Source of the DNA: Oceanicaulis sp. MMSF_3324
GTDB lineage: Bacteria; Pseudomonadota; Alphaproteobacteria; Caulobacterales; Maricaulaceae
Direction of reading: 5' to 3'
Assembly: GCF_030733545.1 (NCBI RefSeq)
Contig: NZ_JASHIU010000009.1
Span: forward strand, 1 to 64,000
Length of the DNA: 64,000 nucleotides
Of the stretch, positions 1 to 10,125 are shown in pieces (the first letter of the stretch is position 1; every line of letters starts with the position of its first letter). Made by a program: the position numbers and the translations under genes. The notes under the pieces are model-generated. The model was not told the DNA's origin. It did not search any database and saw only the letters and a program-made list of their open reading frames with translations.

Positions 1-176
1 CGGTCTGGGTCATGGCGATCAGATCGGCGCTCCGCCCATCTTATGCAAGTGTCTGGAGATGCGGACAGGCTGCGGTTTATCCGCGCAAGAGACGAGGCCG
101 GCCTGTCAGCGCGGCCTTTCCCGAATCGCCAGCCGGGTTAGACTTTGAACCAAATCCTCGTCCCAAGGAGACCGCC

Positions 177-1016
177 ATGGTGCTCGCCGACACCCCCAAG
201 CCTTACGCTGGCTCTCCCATTGAGCGCGCCTATCTCGACCTGCTGCACGAGATCATGGAAACCGGCGAGGATCAGACCGATCGCACAGGCACCGGGACGC
301 GCGGCGTGTTCGGTCGACAGATCCGGTGTGATCTCGGCGATGGTTTTCCGCTGCTGACCACCAAGAAGGTCCATTTCAAATCCATCGCGGTGGAGCTGTT
401 GTGGTTCATCAAGGGCATCACCAACGTCAAATGGCTTCAGGAGCGCGGCGTCACCATCTGGGACGAATGGGCGGACGAAAACGGCGAGCTTGGCCCGGTC
501 TACGGCAAACAATGGCGTCGCTGGGAAGGTCCGGACGGGCGGGAAATCGACCAACTGGCCGGTCTGATCGAGCAGATCAAGCAAAGCCCGGATAGCCGCC
601 GCCATGTCATCAGCGCCTGGAATCCGGCCGATGTGCCCTCCATGGCGCTGCCGCCCTGCCACACGCTCTTCCAGTTCAAGGTTTTGGGCGGGCGCCTGCA
701 TCTGCAGCTTTATCAACGCAGCGCGGACATGTTCCTGGGCGTGCCGTTCAATATCGCCAGCTATGCGCTCCTGCTCGCCATGGTCGCCCAGGCGACGGGC
801 TATGAGCCGGGCGAGTATGTGCACACCTTTGGCGACGCCCATATCTATTCGAACCATTTCGATCAGGTGCGCGAACAGCTTTCGCGCGATCCGCGCGCCC
901 TGCCGACCCTGACGCTCAATCCGGATGTGACCGATCTGTTCGCCTTCGAATACGAGGACATTACGCTGGAGGGCTATGATCCTCATGCGCGCATTTCCGC
1001 ACCGGTGGCGGTGTAG
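177..1016 (+). CDS. thyA: Thymidylate synthase ThyA
   Basis: Converts dUMP to dTMP using methylene-tetrahydrofolate, in the cytoplasm. The product of 279 aa carries the family signature around the nucleophile, PPCHTLFQF, with Cys161, and the substrate-binding [18 protein letters not shown] segment. The ATG at 177 is chosen because AAGGAG lies 6 nt upstream. The in-frame extension to position 12 has no homology-like content. With this start the protein is about 15 residues longer at the N-terminus than the 264-aa E. coli enzyme (Cys146 there), which is common. It sits 2 nt from folA, the usual thymidylate/folate pair that recycles the dihydrofolate made here. Confidence 0.96.
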   Translation: MVLADTPKPYAGSPIERAYLDLLHEIMETGEDQTDRTGTGTRGVFGRQIRCDLGDGFPLLTTKKVHFKSIAVELLWFIKGITNVKWLQERGVTIWDEWADENGELGPVYGKQWRRWEGPDGREIDQLAGLIEQIKQSPDSRRHVISAWNPADVPSMALPPCHTLFQFKVLGGRLHLQLYQRSADMFLGVPFNIASYALLLAMVAQATGYEPGEYVHTFGDAHIYSNHFDQVREQLSRDPRALPTLTLNPDVTDLFAFEYEDITLEGYDPHARISAPVAV

Positions 1017-1018
1017 GC

Positions 1019-1540
1019 ATGACCCAGATCAAGCTCGCCATCGTGGTCGCGGTCGCCCGAAACGGCGTGATTGGCCGAGACGGTGATCTGCCCTGGCGCA
1101 TTCCGTCTGACCTCAAGCGGTTCAAGGCCGCCACACTGGGCAAGCCGGTGGTGATGGGGCGCAAGACCTGGGACAGCTTGCCGCGCAAGCCCTTGCCGGG
1201 ACGCGCCAACTTCGTGATCAGCCGATCCGTGACCGCGGCGGCGGGCGCTTATGTCTTCGCCGATGTGGACGCCTGCCTGGAAGAAGCGTGCGGCGCGGCC
1301 GTGGAGGCGGGTGTGGATGAGGTCTGCCTGATCGGCGGAGCGCAGCTTTACGCCGACCTTCTGCCCCGTGTGGACCGGATCTACCTGACCGAAGTCGATC
1401 TGGAGCCTGAGGGGGATGCGCATTTCCCGACACTGGACCCGGAGGCGTGGCGAGAGGTCCGCAGCGAGCGGGTCGAGGCGTCTGAGGGTGATGATGCGGG
1501 CTTCACCGTAAAGGTTCTTGATCGCATCGCGGCGTCCTAG
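1019..1540 (+). CDS. folA: Dihydrofolate reductase FolA
   Basis: Reduces dihydrofolate to tetrahydrofolate with NADPH. The 173-aa sequence shows the N-terminal AVARNGVIGRDGDLPWRIPSDLKRF block (substrate-binding Asp region and Trp) and the NADPH-binding VVMGRKTWDSLP motif, followed by ISR and the IGGAQLYA segment typical of DHFRs. Length is normal for the family. It begins 2 nt after the thyA stop, so the two are almost certainly translated from one mRNA and work as a cycle. A short CCGGTT/AACCGG hairpin at 1556-1574 follows the stop, but it lacks a T-run, so I do not call it a terminator. Confidence 0.96.
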   Translation: MTQIKLAIVVAVARNGVIGRDGDLPWRIPSDLKRFKAATLGKPVVMGRKTWDSLPRKPLPGRANFVISRSVTAAAGAYVFADVDACLEEACGAAVEAGVDEVCLIGGAQLYADLLPRVDRIYLTEVDLEPEGDAHFPTLDPEAWREVRSERVEASEGDDAGFTVKVLDRIAAS

Positions 1541-1642
1541 CGCAGCATCCCGATACCGGTTTTACTTGAACCGGAGGCGCGGACCCGCCAAATACTCGTA
1601 TACCGAATAAAACACGAAACCCTATAACCAGCGGGGAGATTC

Positions 1643-2797
1643 ATGCCCTGGAACGACAATGCAGGCGGCGGCGGCCCTTGGGGCTCCGGCGGCGGCGGTC
1701 AGAATAACAACAACCCCTGGGGCCGCGGCCCCAACGGTCCGGGCCGCGGCCCGAACGGTGGGGGGCAGGAACCTGATCTTGAGGAACTGGTGCGCCGGTT
1801 CCAGCAATGGCTGGGCGGCAAAGGGCCGCGCGGCGGCGGTCGCGGGGGTTCCGGCAAAGGCGGATCCGGCGGCGGCATCGTTGGCATTGTGGGCGCCCTG
1901 ATCGTTGTGGGCGTGATCACTGCAGCCTCGGTCTATCAGGTCGGCCCCGGTGAAGCGGGCGTCGTGCAGCGCTTTGGCGAGTATGTCCGCACCACGGGCG
2001 CGGGCCTGCGCGTGAAGCTGCCCTATCCGATCGAGTCGGTGGAAACGGTCAATGTCACCGAGATCCGCTCGATCACGATCGGCACCACGCCGCAAGAAGC
2101 CTTGATGGTCACCCGCGACGAGAACATCGTGGACCTGTCCTTCACGGTTCAGTGGCAGGTGGATCCGACCCGCGTGCGCGATTACGTGTTCAACGTGCGC
2201 GACCAGCGCGCCATGGTTCAGGCGGTGTCTGAAAGCGCCATGCGCGAAGTGGTCGGCACCTCCGATCTGCAGCCGATCATCGGTACAGGCCGGGGCGAGG
2301 TCGCTCAGCGCGCCGAAGTGATCATCCAGGACACGCTGAACCTTTATGAAGCCGGCATCCAGGTCGTGGGTCTGCAGCTGCAGGAATCCGCTCCGCCGGA
2401 AGACGTGATCGCGGCCTTCCAGGACGTCATCAGCGCCGAACAGGATGCTGAAGCCAACGCCCTGCAAGCCACCGCTTACGCCAACCGGATTGTTCCCGAA
2501 GCGCGTGGTGACGCTGTGCGCCTTCTGGAAGAAGCCCGCGGTTATCGCGATCAGGTGGTGGCCGAGGCCCAGGGTCAGGCCGACCGCTTCAACGCCATCT
2601 ATGACGAATACGCCCAGGCGCCGGATGTCACCCGTGAACGGATGTATCTGGAAACCATGGAGCGGGTGCTCGGACGTTCGGATCTCCTGATCCTGGATCA
2701 GGAAGGCAATGGCGCGGTGCCTTATCTGCCCCTCGACCAGCTCGGTCGGAACCGGGGCGATGTCAATCGCGCCGCAGGCTCGGGTCAGGGAGGCTAA
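1643..2797 (+). CDS. hflK: HflK, membrane protease modulator subunit
   Basis: SPFH/band-7 protein that, with HflC, forms a large membrane assembly controlling the FtsH protease. The 384-aa product has a Gly/Asn-rich cytoplasmic N-terminus (residues 1-75), one transmembrane helix at about residues 76-95 (IVGIVGALIVVGVITA), then the band-7 domain starting VGPGEAGVVQRFGEYV and a C-terminal Ala/Glu-rich coiled coil. The start ATG has GGGGAG upstream. hflC begins 3 nt after the stop, the standard operon. The glycine-rich head is low complexity but normal for HflK. Confidence 0.95.
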   Translation: MPWNDNAGGGGPWGSGGGGQNNNNPWGRGPNGPGRGPNGGGQEPDLEELVRRFQQWLGGKGPRGGGRGGSGKGGSGGGIVGIVGALIVVGVITAASVYQVGPGEAGVVQRFGEYVRTTGAGLRVKLPYPIESVETVNVTEIRSITIGTTPQEALMVTRDENIVDLSFTVQWQVDPTRVRDYVFNVRDQRAMVQAVSESAMREVVGTSDLQPIIGTGRGEVAQRAEVIIQDTLNLYEAGIQVVGLQLQESAPPEDVIAAFQDVISAEQDAEANALQATAYANRIVPEARGDAVRLLEEARGYRDQVVAEAQGQADRFNAIYDEYAQAPDVTRERMYLETMERVLGRSDLLILDQEGNGAVPYLPLDQLGRNRGDVNRAAGSGQGG

Positions 2798-2800
2798 ACC

Positions 2801-3682
2801 ATGAGAGTTCTCACGATCGCCCTTGTGGTCATTCTGGGCGCGGCGCTGATCGCGCTCGCCACAGCCACCTACACCGTCAACGAGCGTCGCTCCGCCCTGG
2901 TGCTGCGGTTCGGTGATCCGGTCCGCGTCATCAACGAGATCGGCGACGACGAGGCCGGCCTTCACTTCAAGCTGCCCTGGGAAGAGGTCCTGCTGTTTGA
3001 TCGTCGCAATGTCGAATTCGACATGCGTCCGCAACAATTGCAGGCCGGCGACCAGGAACGTCTCGAAGTGGACGCCTTCCTGCGCTACCGGATCGTCAAT
3101 CCGCTGCGTTACTACCAGACGGTGCGTAACGAGGCGGGGGCCAATGCCCGACTGGGTTCGATCATGGAAGACGCCCTGCGCGCCGTGGTCGGCTCCATCT
3201 CCTCCCAGGACGTCATCTCCGGCCAGCGCGCCGAGCTGATGGACCGCGTGGAGCGCTCGGTGGATGCTGCGGTGACCCGCGCCGATCTCGGCATCGAGGT
3301 CATCGATGTGCGCATCCTGCGCGCCGATCTGCCCAATGAGGTCGAAGAGCGCGTGTTCCAACGCATGCGGTCCGAGCGTCAGCAGGAAGCCTCGCGCATC
3401 CGCGCTGAAGGTGAGGAACGCGCCCGCGAAATCCGCGCCTCTGCGGATCGCGAGCAGACGGTGATCCTGGCCAACGCCCGCGCCGATGCGGACCGCATCC
3501 GCGGTGAAGGCGACGCCCAGCGGAACGCCATCTATGCAGCGGCCTATGGCCGGGACGCGGAATTCTTCCGCTTCTATCGCTCCATGATCGCCTATGAGAC
3601 GGCCCTGCGGGACGGCACGCCCATCGTGGTGGGCCCGGACAGCGCCTTCTTTGACTATTTCGAATCCCAGAATGGGCGTTAA
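2801..3682 (+). CDS. hflC: HflC, membrane protease modulator subunit
   Basis: Partner of HflK in the FtsH-associated SPFH complex. The 293-aa protein starts with a signal-anchor helix (residues 1-24) followed by YTVNERRSALVLRFGDPVRV, the HflC band-7 start. It ends in a helical region rich in Arg/Glu/Ala (roughly residues 185-250) of the kind that packs into the cage. It is directly downstream of hflK with 3 nt between them and ends before a strong hairpin, so it closes the operon. Confidence 0.95.
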   Translation: MRVLTIALVVILGAALIALATATYTVNERRSALVLRFGDPVRVINEIGDDEAGLHFKLPWEEVLLFDRRNVEFDMRPQQLQAGDQERLEVDAFLRYRIVNPLRYYQTVRNEAGANARLGSIMEDALRAVVGSISSQDVISGQRAELMDRVERSVDAAVTRADLGIEVIDVRILRADLPNEVEERVFQRMRSERQQEASRIRAEGEERAREIRASADREQTVILANARADADRIRGEGDAQRNAIYAAAYGRDAEFFRFYRSMIAYETALRDGTPIVVGPDSAFFDYFESQNGR

Positions 3683-3710
3683 GCGCCGGTTCTGAGTTTG
3701 GAAAAACGGG

Positions 3711-3748
3711 ACGGCCGGGCGCAAAACGCCCGGCCGTTTCACTTTTTG
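3711..3748 (+). terminator. Rho-independent terminator after hflC
   Basis: An 11-bp GC-rich stem ACGGCCGGGCG / CGCCCGGCCGT (3711-3721 and 3727-3737) with a CAAAA loop is followed by TTCACTTTTT. It lies 28 nt after the hflC stop and before the protease gene. Confidence 0.8.
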
Positions 3749-3841
3749 GACCTCAATAACAGGTCTGTGCTTGGCGTCGCCGGGGCGGCGCCGTTAAGAG
3801 TTGTGGCCACAGAACACAGACTTCGACCACGGGGAATGCTC

Positions 3842-5242
3842 ATGCGCGTGCTTGCTGCTGCGATCTTTGCCTTGGCCCTGGCGCTTGCGTCGGCGGCGAC
3901 CGCCGCAGCGCAGCCCAATGATGGCTTCGCCGACCTTAATGACCGGCTGAGCCCGGCCGTGGTCAATATCGCCACCGCTCAGCGGGTGGGGGATGACGAA
4001 GGCTCTCCCCTGTTTGCGCCAGGCACGCCGCTCGAGCGTTATAATGACTTGTCCGGCAATCGCTTGCGCATGCAGCGTTCGCTGGGCTCGGGTTTCATCA
4101 TAGACGCCGAGGGCGTGGTCATCACCAACCACCACGTGATCACCGGCGCGGACGAGATCGAGGTGGTGCTTCAGAATGGGCGCGTGCTGGATGCGCAGAT
4201 CGTGGGCAGTGATCCTGCTACGGATATCGCTGTTCTGCGCGTGGAGCCTGATGAGCCGCTTCCGGTCGTGCAGTTTGGCGACAGCGAGGCGGCGCGCGTG
4301 GGCGAATGGGTGGTGGCCATCGGCAATCCGTTCGGTCTGGGCGGGTCGCTGACGGCAGGCGTCATTTCGGCGCGCGGGCGTGAGATCGGCGGCGCCTATG
4401 ACGATTATCTGCAGACCGATGTGGCCATCAACCGGGGCAATTCCGGCGGTCCGCTGTTCAATATGGATGGGGATGTGATCGGGGTGAACACGGCGATCTT
4501 CTCGCCCACCGGCACATCGGTCGGCATTTCCTTCTCTGTGCCCAGCGCCATTGCCGTGCCGGTCATCGATCAGCTGATCGAGTATGGCGAAACGCGGCGG
4601 GGCTGGATCGGCGTCAATGTGCTCGAAGTGACGCGGGACATGGCGCAGGCCATGGGCTTGAACGAGCCGCGCGGCGCTCTGCTGACCCGCATCGACCCTG
4701 AAGGCCCGGCGGCTGACAGCGGATTGCAGGAAGGTGATGTGATCCTGGCGTTCAATGGACGGCCAGTCGCCGATGACCGGGTGCTGCCGCGCATCGTGGC
4801 GGAAACAGAGCCCGGTTCGCGCGTGGATGTGGAAGTGTTCCGTCGGGGGGAATCCCTGACCCTGCCGTTGGATGTGGAGCGGCTGGAAGAGGACAATCGT
4901 CCGACACCGCCGGCGGGCGCCGAGCTGGACGAAGATGGGGCCGGCCCTGCGGTTGAGGGGGATCTGTTCGGCATGACGCTGGAGCCGATCTCCGACGCCT
5001 TGCGTCGCCGTTATCGCATCCCCACCGACGCCAGCGGCCTTGTGGTCACCGAGATCGACCCCAATAGCGACGCCGCCGGCAAGGTGCGCCCCGGTGATGT
5101 GGTCGAGGAGATCGCCTGGACCAGGGTTGAAGGGCTTGAACAGGCGCGCGAGCTTGTCGCTCGGGCCGGCGCGGAAGATGCGCCCGTCTTGTTCAGCCTC
5201 AATCGCCAGGGCCAGTATGTGCTTGAAACCCTGCGCCGCTAG
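3842..5242 (+). CDS. DegP/HtrA-family periplasmic serine protease (Do)
   Basis: Periplasmic quality-control protease/chaperone. The product of 466 aa has a signal peptide (residues about 1-24, cleavage near AAAQP), a trypsin-like domain with triad His98 (TNHHVI), Asp128 (ATDIAVLRV) and Ser201 (NRGNSGGPLF), then two PDZ domains (about residues 255-345 and 375-460). ATG 3842 is preferred over ATG 3836 because GGGGA at 3831-3835 is then correctly spaced. It has its own upstream terminator and a leader of about 100 nt, so it is probably transcribed independently of hflKC. miaA begins 9 nt downstream. It could equally be named DegQ or Do; the family is certain, the paralog is not. Confidence 0.93.
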   Translation: MRVLAAAIFALALALASAATAAAQPNDGFADLNDRLSPAVVNIATAQRVGDDEGSPLFAPGTPLERYNDLSGNRLRMQRSLGSGFIIDAEGVVITNHHVITGADEIEVVLQNGRVLDAQIVGSDPATDIAVLRVEPDEPLPVVQFGDSEAARVGEWVVAIGNPFGLGGSLTAGVISARGREIGGAYDDYLQTDVAINRGNSGGPLFNMDGDVIGVNTAIFSPTGTSVGISFSVPSAIAVPVIDQLIEYGETRRGWIGVNVLEVTRDMAQAMGLNEPRGALLTRIDPEGPAADSGLQEGDVILAFNGRPVADDRVLPRIVAETEPGSRVDVEVFRRGESLTLPLDVERLEEDNRPTPPAGAELDEDGAGPAVEGDLFGMTLEPISDALRRRYRIPTDASGLVVTEIDPNSDAAGKVRPGDVVEEIAWTRVEGLEQARELVARAGAEDAPVLFSLNRQGQYVLETLRR

Positions 5243-5251
5243 AGCGTTTTG

Positions 5252-6196
5252 ATGGGGGCCAAGCCCGATATTCTTTTCCTGGCCGGGCCGACCGCTTCGG
5301 GCAAGAGCGCACTGTCCCTTCACGCTGCGCGGGCGCTGGACGGCGAAGTGATCAATGCGGACTCTATGCAGGTCTATGACGGGCTGGGCGTTATCACAGC
5401 CCGGCCGCAGGCTGAGGACATGGAGGGCGTGCCCCACCATCTGTTCGGCGTTATCGATCCGTCTGAACGCTGCTCGGTCGGTCAATGGGCCAGGTTGGCG
5501 CTTGCGGCGATCAAGGATGTGACGGGCCGGGGACGCCGCGCCATACTGGTCGGCGGCACAGGATTGTATTTCAAGGCGCTTGTAGAGGGGCTCGCCCCCA
5601 CGCCGGACATTCCCCAGTCTGTCATTGCAGAGGTCAATGCGCTCTACGATACAGGCGGGATTGAAGCATTGCGGGCGGCAGCCGAGCAGCTTGATCCGGT
5701 CGCCTCGGCGCGCATCGAGTCCGGAGACCGTCAACGCCTGATGCGCGTGATTGCAGTTGCGAAGGTTGCGGGTCGTCCACTGTCCGACCTCCAGGCGGAG
5801 ACTCGCCCTCTGGTCGCGCCGGAGCGGACGCTGGGCGTTGTCATCGCGCCGGATCGGGAGGCGCTCTATGCGCGGATCGAGGCCCGGTTTGACCAGATGG
5901 TCTCCCAGGGCGCTCTTGAAGAAGCGCGCGCCTTCGCCGAACGCGGCCTGGCTGCGGACCTGCCCGCAATGAAAGCAGTGGGGCTGCCGCCCTTGATGGC
6001 GCATGTGCTGGGGCGGCTTGAACTGGATGAGGCGATTGATCTCGCCAAGCGCGACACGCGCCGTTACGCCAAGCGTCAGTTCACCTGGTTCTCCAACCAG
6101 CATTCAGATTGGGCCCGAGTCAGCTCCCTGGACCCGGTGACGGCCCGCGCCGAGCTTGACCGGATTTTACTCACGCCTTTCTTCGGAGCCGCATGA
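5252..6196 (+). CDS. miaA: tRNA dimethylallyltransferase MiaA
   Basis: Adds the dimethylallyl group to A37 of tRNAs reading codons that begin with U. The 314-aa protein has the P-loop GPTASGKS at residues 12-19, then NADSMQVYDGLGVITARP (substrate-recognition segment) and the VGGTGLYFKAL motif. It also has the conserved C-terminal RYAKRQFTWF block that contacts tRNA. ATG 5252 is preceded by a possible TTG at 5249, and neither has a good ribosome-binding site. The start lies 10 nt from the protease stop, which suggests coupling. The last codons overlap the ilvC-like start (ATGA). Confidence 0.95.
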   Translation: MGAKPDILFLAGPTASGKSALSLHAARALDGEVINADSMQVYDGLGVITARPQAEDMEGVPHHLFGVIDPSERCSVGQWARLALAAIKDVTGRGRRAILVGGTGLYFKALVEGLAPTPDIPQSVIAEVNALYDTGGIEALRAAAEQLDPVASARIESGDRQRLMRVIAVAKVAGRPLSDLQAETRPLVAPERTLGVVIAPDREALYARIEARFDQMVSQGALEEARAFAERGLAADLPAMKAVGLPPLMAHVLGRLELDEAIDLAKRDTRRYAKRQFTWFSNQHSDWARVSSLDPVTARAELDRILLTPFFGAA

Positions 6197-7185
6197 TGGC
6201 CGAACCGCTTTACCAGGCCGATCTCGACCTGAGCCTTCTGGAAACCGAAACCATCGCCATCATCGGCTATGGCAATCATGGACGCGCCCACGCGCTTAAT
6301 CTGCGCGATATGGGGGCGCGCACCATCCTGATCGCCTTGCGCGATGGGTCGCCCTCGCGAGCCAAGGCGGAAGCGGACGGATTTGAGGTCGTGTCCATGG
6401 CCGAAGCGGCGCAACGCGCGGACATGTTGTCGGTGCTGGCGGCGGATGAAGCCCATGGCGAGATCTGGCGTGAGCACATCGCGCCGCATTACCGCCCCGG
6501 CATGACGCTTCTGTTGTGCCACGGCTTTTCCATCGAATACGGCGTCATCGAACCGGCGGACGATATCGACGTGGTGCTGGCGGCGGCCAAGGGGCCGGGC
6601 GGGGCGGTGCGCTCGAGCTTTGAAAAGGGGGGCTCGCTGATCGGTTTCTGGGCTATCCATCAGGATGTGACCGGCCAGGCGGAAGCGCGGGCGAAAGCCT
6701 ATCTGGGCGGGCTTGGCTGCGGACGCGCCGGGGTCTACTCCACCACGTTCGGCGAGGAGGCTTTGGCCGACATCCTGGGTGAACAGGCGGTGCTGGTGGG
6801 CGGCGTCTGCGCGCTGGCGCGTGAAGGCTATGAACAGCTGGTCGCCGCCGGGATCAGCCCGGTCATGGCCTATATCGATACCGTTCACGAGATCAAATAC
6901 ATCGCCGATCTGATCCAGTCTCGCGGTATTGCGGGCATGTATGAAGCCATTTCCGATACGGCCGAATTTGGGGCGCACGAGGTTGAAGGCCCGATCCGCG
7001 AGGCTGTGCGTCCGGTGTTCGAAGCCATCGTCAAGGACGTCACCAAAGGCGATTTCGCACGGCGCTGGGTGGCCGATTACGAAAAAGGCCGGTCCGGTCT
7101 CAAGGCCATGCGAGACAAGGCGGCTGAGCATCCCCTCGAAGAGACGGGGCGGTTGATCCGCCGCGCATCCTCGTTCGGAGACTAG
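6193..7185 (+). CDS. ilvC: Ketol-acid reductoisomerase (IlvC) homolog
   Basis: IlvC catalyses the isomerisation/NADPH reduction step of branched-chain amino-acid synthesis. The 330-aa protein has a Rossmann domain (GYGNHGRAHALNLRDMG) and the KARI C-terminal helical domain. Metal ligands Asp and Glu in DILGEQ are present, and the second Glu pair reads YIDTVHE where the family has YFECLHE, so one ligand is Glu to Asp. The usual C-terminal MMPWI is missing. It overlaps the miaA stop and no ilvB/ilvH lies nearby. It may be the main enzyme or a diverged paralog. Confidence 0.85.
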   Translation: MMAEPLYQADLDLSLLETETIAIIGYGNHGRAHALNLRDMGARTILIALRDGSPSRAKAEADGFEVVSMAEAAQRADMLSVLAADEAHGEIWREHIAPHYRPGMTLLLCHGFSIEYGVIEPADDIDVVLAAAKGPGGAVRSSFEKGGSLIGFWAIHQDVTGQAEARAKAYLGGLGCGRAGVYSTTFGEEALADILGEQAVLVGGVCALAREGYEQLVAAGISPVMAYIDTVHEIKYIADLIQSRGIAGMYEAISDTAEFGAHEVEGPIREAVRPVFEAIVKDVTKGDFARRWVADYEKGRSGLKAMRDKAAEHPLEETGRLIRRASSFGD

Positions 7186-7303
7186 ACGGCCGGGCAAATT
7201 CATTGCGGCGCCCGATTGCCAGCCGTGTAAAAAAGCGTATGCGTACCGCCGCTATGCTTCGGAGCGTTTTCGCGCCGGAGGTCAGAGGCTCTTGTTGCCG
7301 GAT

Positions 7304-8104
7304 ATGACCGTCATGAACCCGCTTATTCGTTTCTTCACTCGCATGGACGCGCGCGCCGCTCGCGCGGTCTACATCTCGCTGGCGCTGTTCGCGCTGGTGT
7401 TCGCGATCTTCCTGACCGGCAAGTTCGTGCTCGATATCGAGCCGGGCCAGATCGGGGCCTGGTTCGAGCGCGCTGCGGACCAATGGTACGCCCTGCCGGT
7501 GACCATTCTCATCTTCACTGTGCTGGCGTTCGTCGGAGCGCCCCAGTTCGCCTTGATAGGCGCGGCGGTCTTTGCGTTCGGCCCGGTGCAGGGCTTCTTC
7601 TATTCCTGGGTGGCGACCATCGTTTCGGCGACCGTGACCTTCTATGCCGGACGGATTGCAGGGGCCGACGCGGTGCGCCGCTATGGCGGACAGACGGTCA
7701 ATCGCATTTCGGAATTCGTCGGGCGCAATGGCTTCTTCGCCTCAATGATCGTGCGAATCGTTCCAAGCGCGCCCTTCATCGTGGTCAATATGGCGGCCGG
7801 CGTGTCGCGCATGAGCTTTTTCGCCTTCATTGGCGGGTTGGCCGTGGGCGTGCTGCCCAAAACCGCGCTCATCGTCTTTGCGGGCGGCGGTTTGATGTCA
7901 CTTCTGTCCGGAGGCGGATGGCCTGCAATCCTAGCGCTCATTGGCATTGTGGGCGTCTGGATCGTGTTCATGCTGATGGCGCGACGCTGGCTGCGCGGCC
8001 CCGAAACAGAGTTAAAAAATACCGTGGAAGACTCAGCTGAGGCTGATGCTGAGGGGGGCGAGCGGCTTGCAATCAGTGACGCGCCATCGCACAAGGAGTC
8101 ATGA
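7304..8104 (+). CDS. TVP38/TMEM64 (DedA-like) inner-membrane protein
   Basis: Polytopic membrane protein of the VTT/SNARE-associated domain family, whose bacterial members are proposed lipid or ion transporters. The 266-aa product has about six hydrophobic helices. It also has the family core (LIGAAVFAFGPVQGFFYSWVA..., then RNGFFASMIVRIVPSAPFIVVN with the conserved R-x-x-P and N), and a hydrophilic acidic C-terminal tail. ATG 7304 is used, but TTG 7292/7295 directly after AGAGG are plausible alternative starts. Its substrate cannot be told from sequence. It precedes mreB by 56 nt and may be separately transcribed. Confidence 0.85.
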   Translation: MTVMNPLIRFFTRMDARAARAVYISLALFALVFAIFLTGKFVLDIEPGQIGAWFERAADQWYALPVTILIFTVLAFVGAPQFALIGAAVFAFGPVQGFFYSWVATIVSATVTFYAGRIAGADAVRRYGGQTVNRISEFVGRNGFFASMIVRIVPSAPFIVVNMAAGVSRMSFFAFIGGLAVGVLPKTALIVFAGGGLMSLLSGGGWPAILALIGIVGVWIVFMLMARRWLRGPETELKNTVEDSAEADAEGGERLAISDAPSHKES

Positions 8105-8142
8105 TACTTGCCCTAGCGCAGCGACTCGCCTGCTGCGCCTGA

Positions 8143-9201
<1,059 letters not shown>

Positions 9202-9237
9202 TTAGCGAAAGTCAGCCTGCCAGGGGGGACGTCCTAC

Positions 9238-10125
9238 GTGGCTCAACGGCGGAGTTCCAGACGGCGAAATGACGAGGGCGTGCGGTTTCCGCCGCTCCTG
9301 TTCATCGTCTGCATCCTCGTCAGCTGTATTCTCGTCTATCTCGACCGTCCCGAAACCCGGCCCCAGGCGCTGACCGGATTGCGCGCCGGGTTCAATGATC
9401 TGGCGACCCCGGTGCTGGATCTCGGCGTCAGGCCCTTTCGCGGCTTCGCCAATATCGGCCCGTGGTGGAAGCGCCAGTTCGAATTGGCCGAAGAAAACCG
9501 CGCCCTGCGCATGCAAGCGGCTGAAATGCGGGCCTGGCGTGACGCCGCCCTGTCCCTGCAAGAGCGCAATGCGCGTTACCGTGAAGCCCTGAATCTGCAG
9601 GCGGACGCCGCCGAGGACCGCATCAGCGCCTGGACCGTGGCGGATCGCTCGAACGCCTTTGTACGTTCGCGTCTGATCGATGCCGGGTCCGAAGACGGCG
9701 TGCGTCCGGGCTATCCGGCGGTAAATGTCTATGGCCTTGTGGGCCGGACCGTGGAAGTGGGGCGCAGCTCCACGCGCATTCTCTTGCTGACCGATATCAA
9801 CTCACGCGTTGCGGTGATGGCGGACCGGTCCAATGCACGCGCGCTTCTGGTCGGTGACAACACCGAATTTCCCCGGCTTGAATATCTGGGCGCCGAGCCG
9901 GACCTGCGCGAGGGCGACCGCATCGTCACCTCGGGCGATGACAATGTCATGCCGCGCGGCGTGCCGGTGGGCCAGGCTGTGCGCGACAGGGACGGCCGCT
10001 GGCGCGTGGCGCTGTTCAGCCGCACCGCGCCGATTGACCTGATCTGGGTCTGGCCGTTCGAGCCGGTTGCGGCGCCGGAGACCGACCCGGTTCCCGAAGA
10101 GCTCTTCAATGAGGGAGCGGAGTGA
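9238..10125 (+). CDS. mreC: Rod-shape protein MreC
   Basis: Bitopic periplasmic protein that links MreB/MreD to PBP2. The 295-aa product has a basic N-terminus, one transmembrane helix (about residues 18-35), a coiled coil (about residues 78-115, ELAEENRALRMQAAEMRAW) and the beta-barrel-like MreC domain (DAGSEDGVRPGYPAVN..., GDRIVTSGDDNVMPRGVPVG). It starts at GTG 9238 with AGGGGGGAC 7 nt upstream. The stop TGA overlaps the mreD start (TGATG). Confidence 0.95.
   Translation: MAQRRSSRRRNDEGVRFPPLLFIVCILVSCILVYLDRPETRPQALTGLRAGFNDLATPVLDLGVRPFRGFANIGPWWKRQFELAEENRALRMQAAEMRAWRDAALSLQERNARYREALNLQADAAEDRISAWTVADRSNAFVRSRLIDAGSEDGVRPGYPAVNVYGLVGRTVEVGRSSTRILLLTDINSRVAVMADRSNARALLVGDNTEFPRLEYLGAEPDLREGDRIVTSGDDNVMPRGVPVGQAVRDRDGRWRVALFSRTAPIDLIWVWPFEPVAAPETDPVPEELFNEGAE

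Noticed and set aside
1622-3742. Large minus-strand open frame opposite hflKC (706 aa)
   Set aside because: It is the antisense shadow of hflK/hflC, with no family motif, and both plus-strand genes are clear.
3794-6103. 769-aa minus-strand frame opposite the DegP and miaA genes
   Set aside because: High-GC shadow; the real genes on the plus strand have all catalytic motifs.
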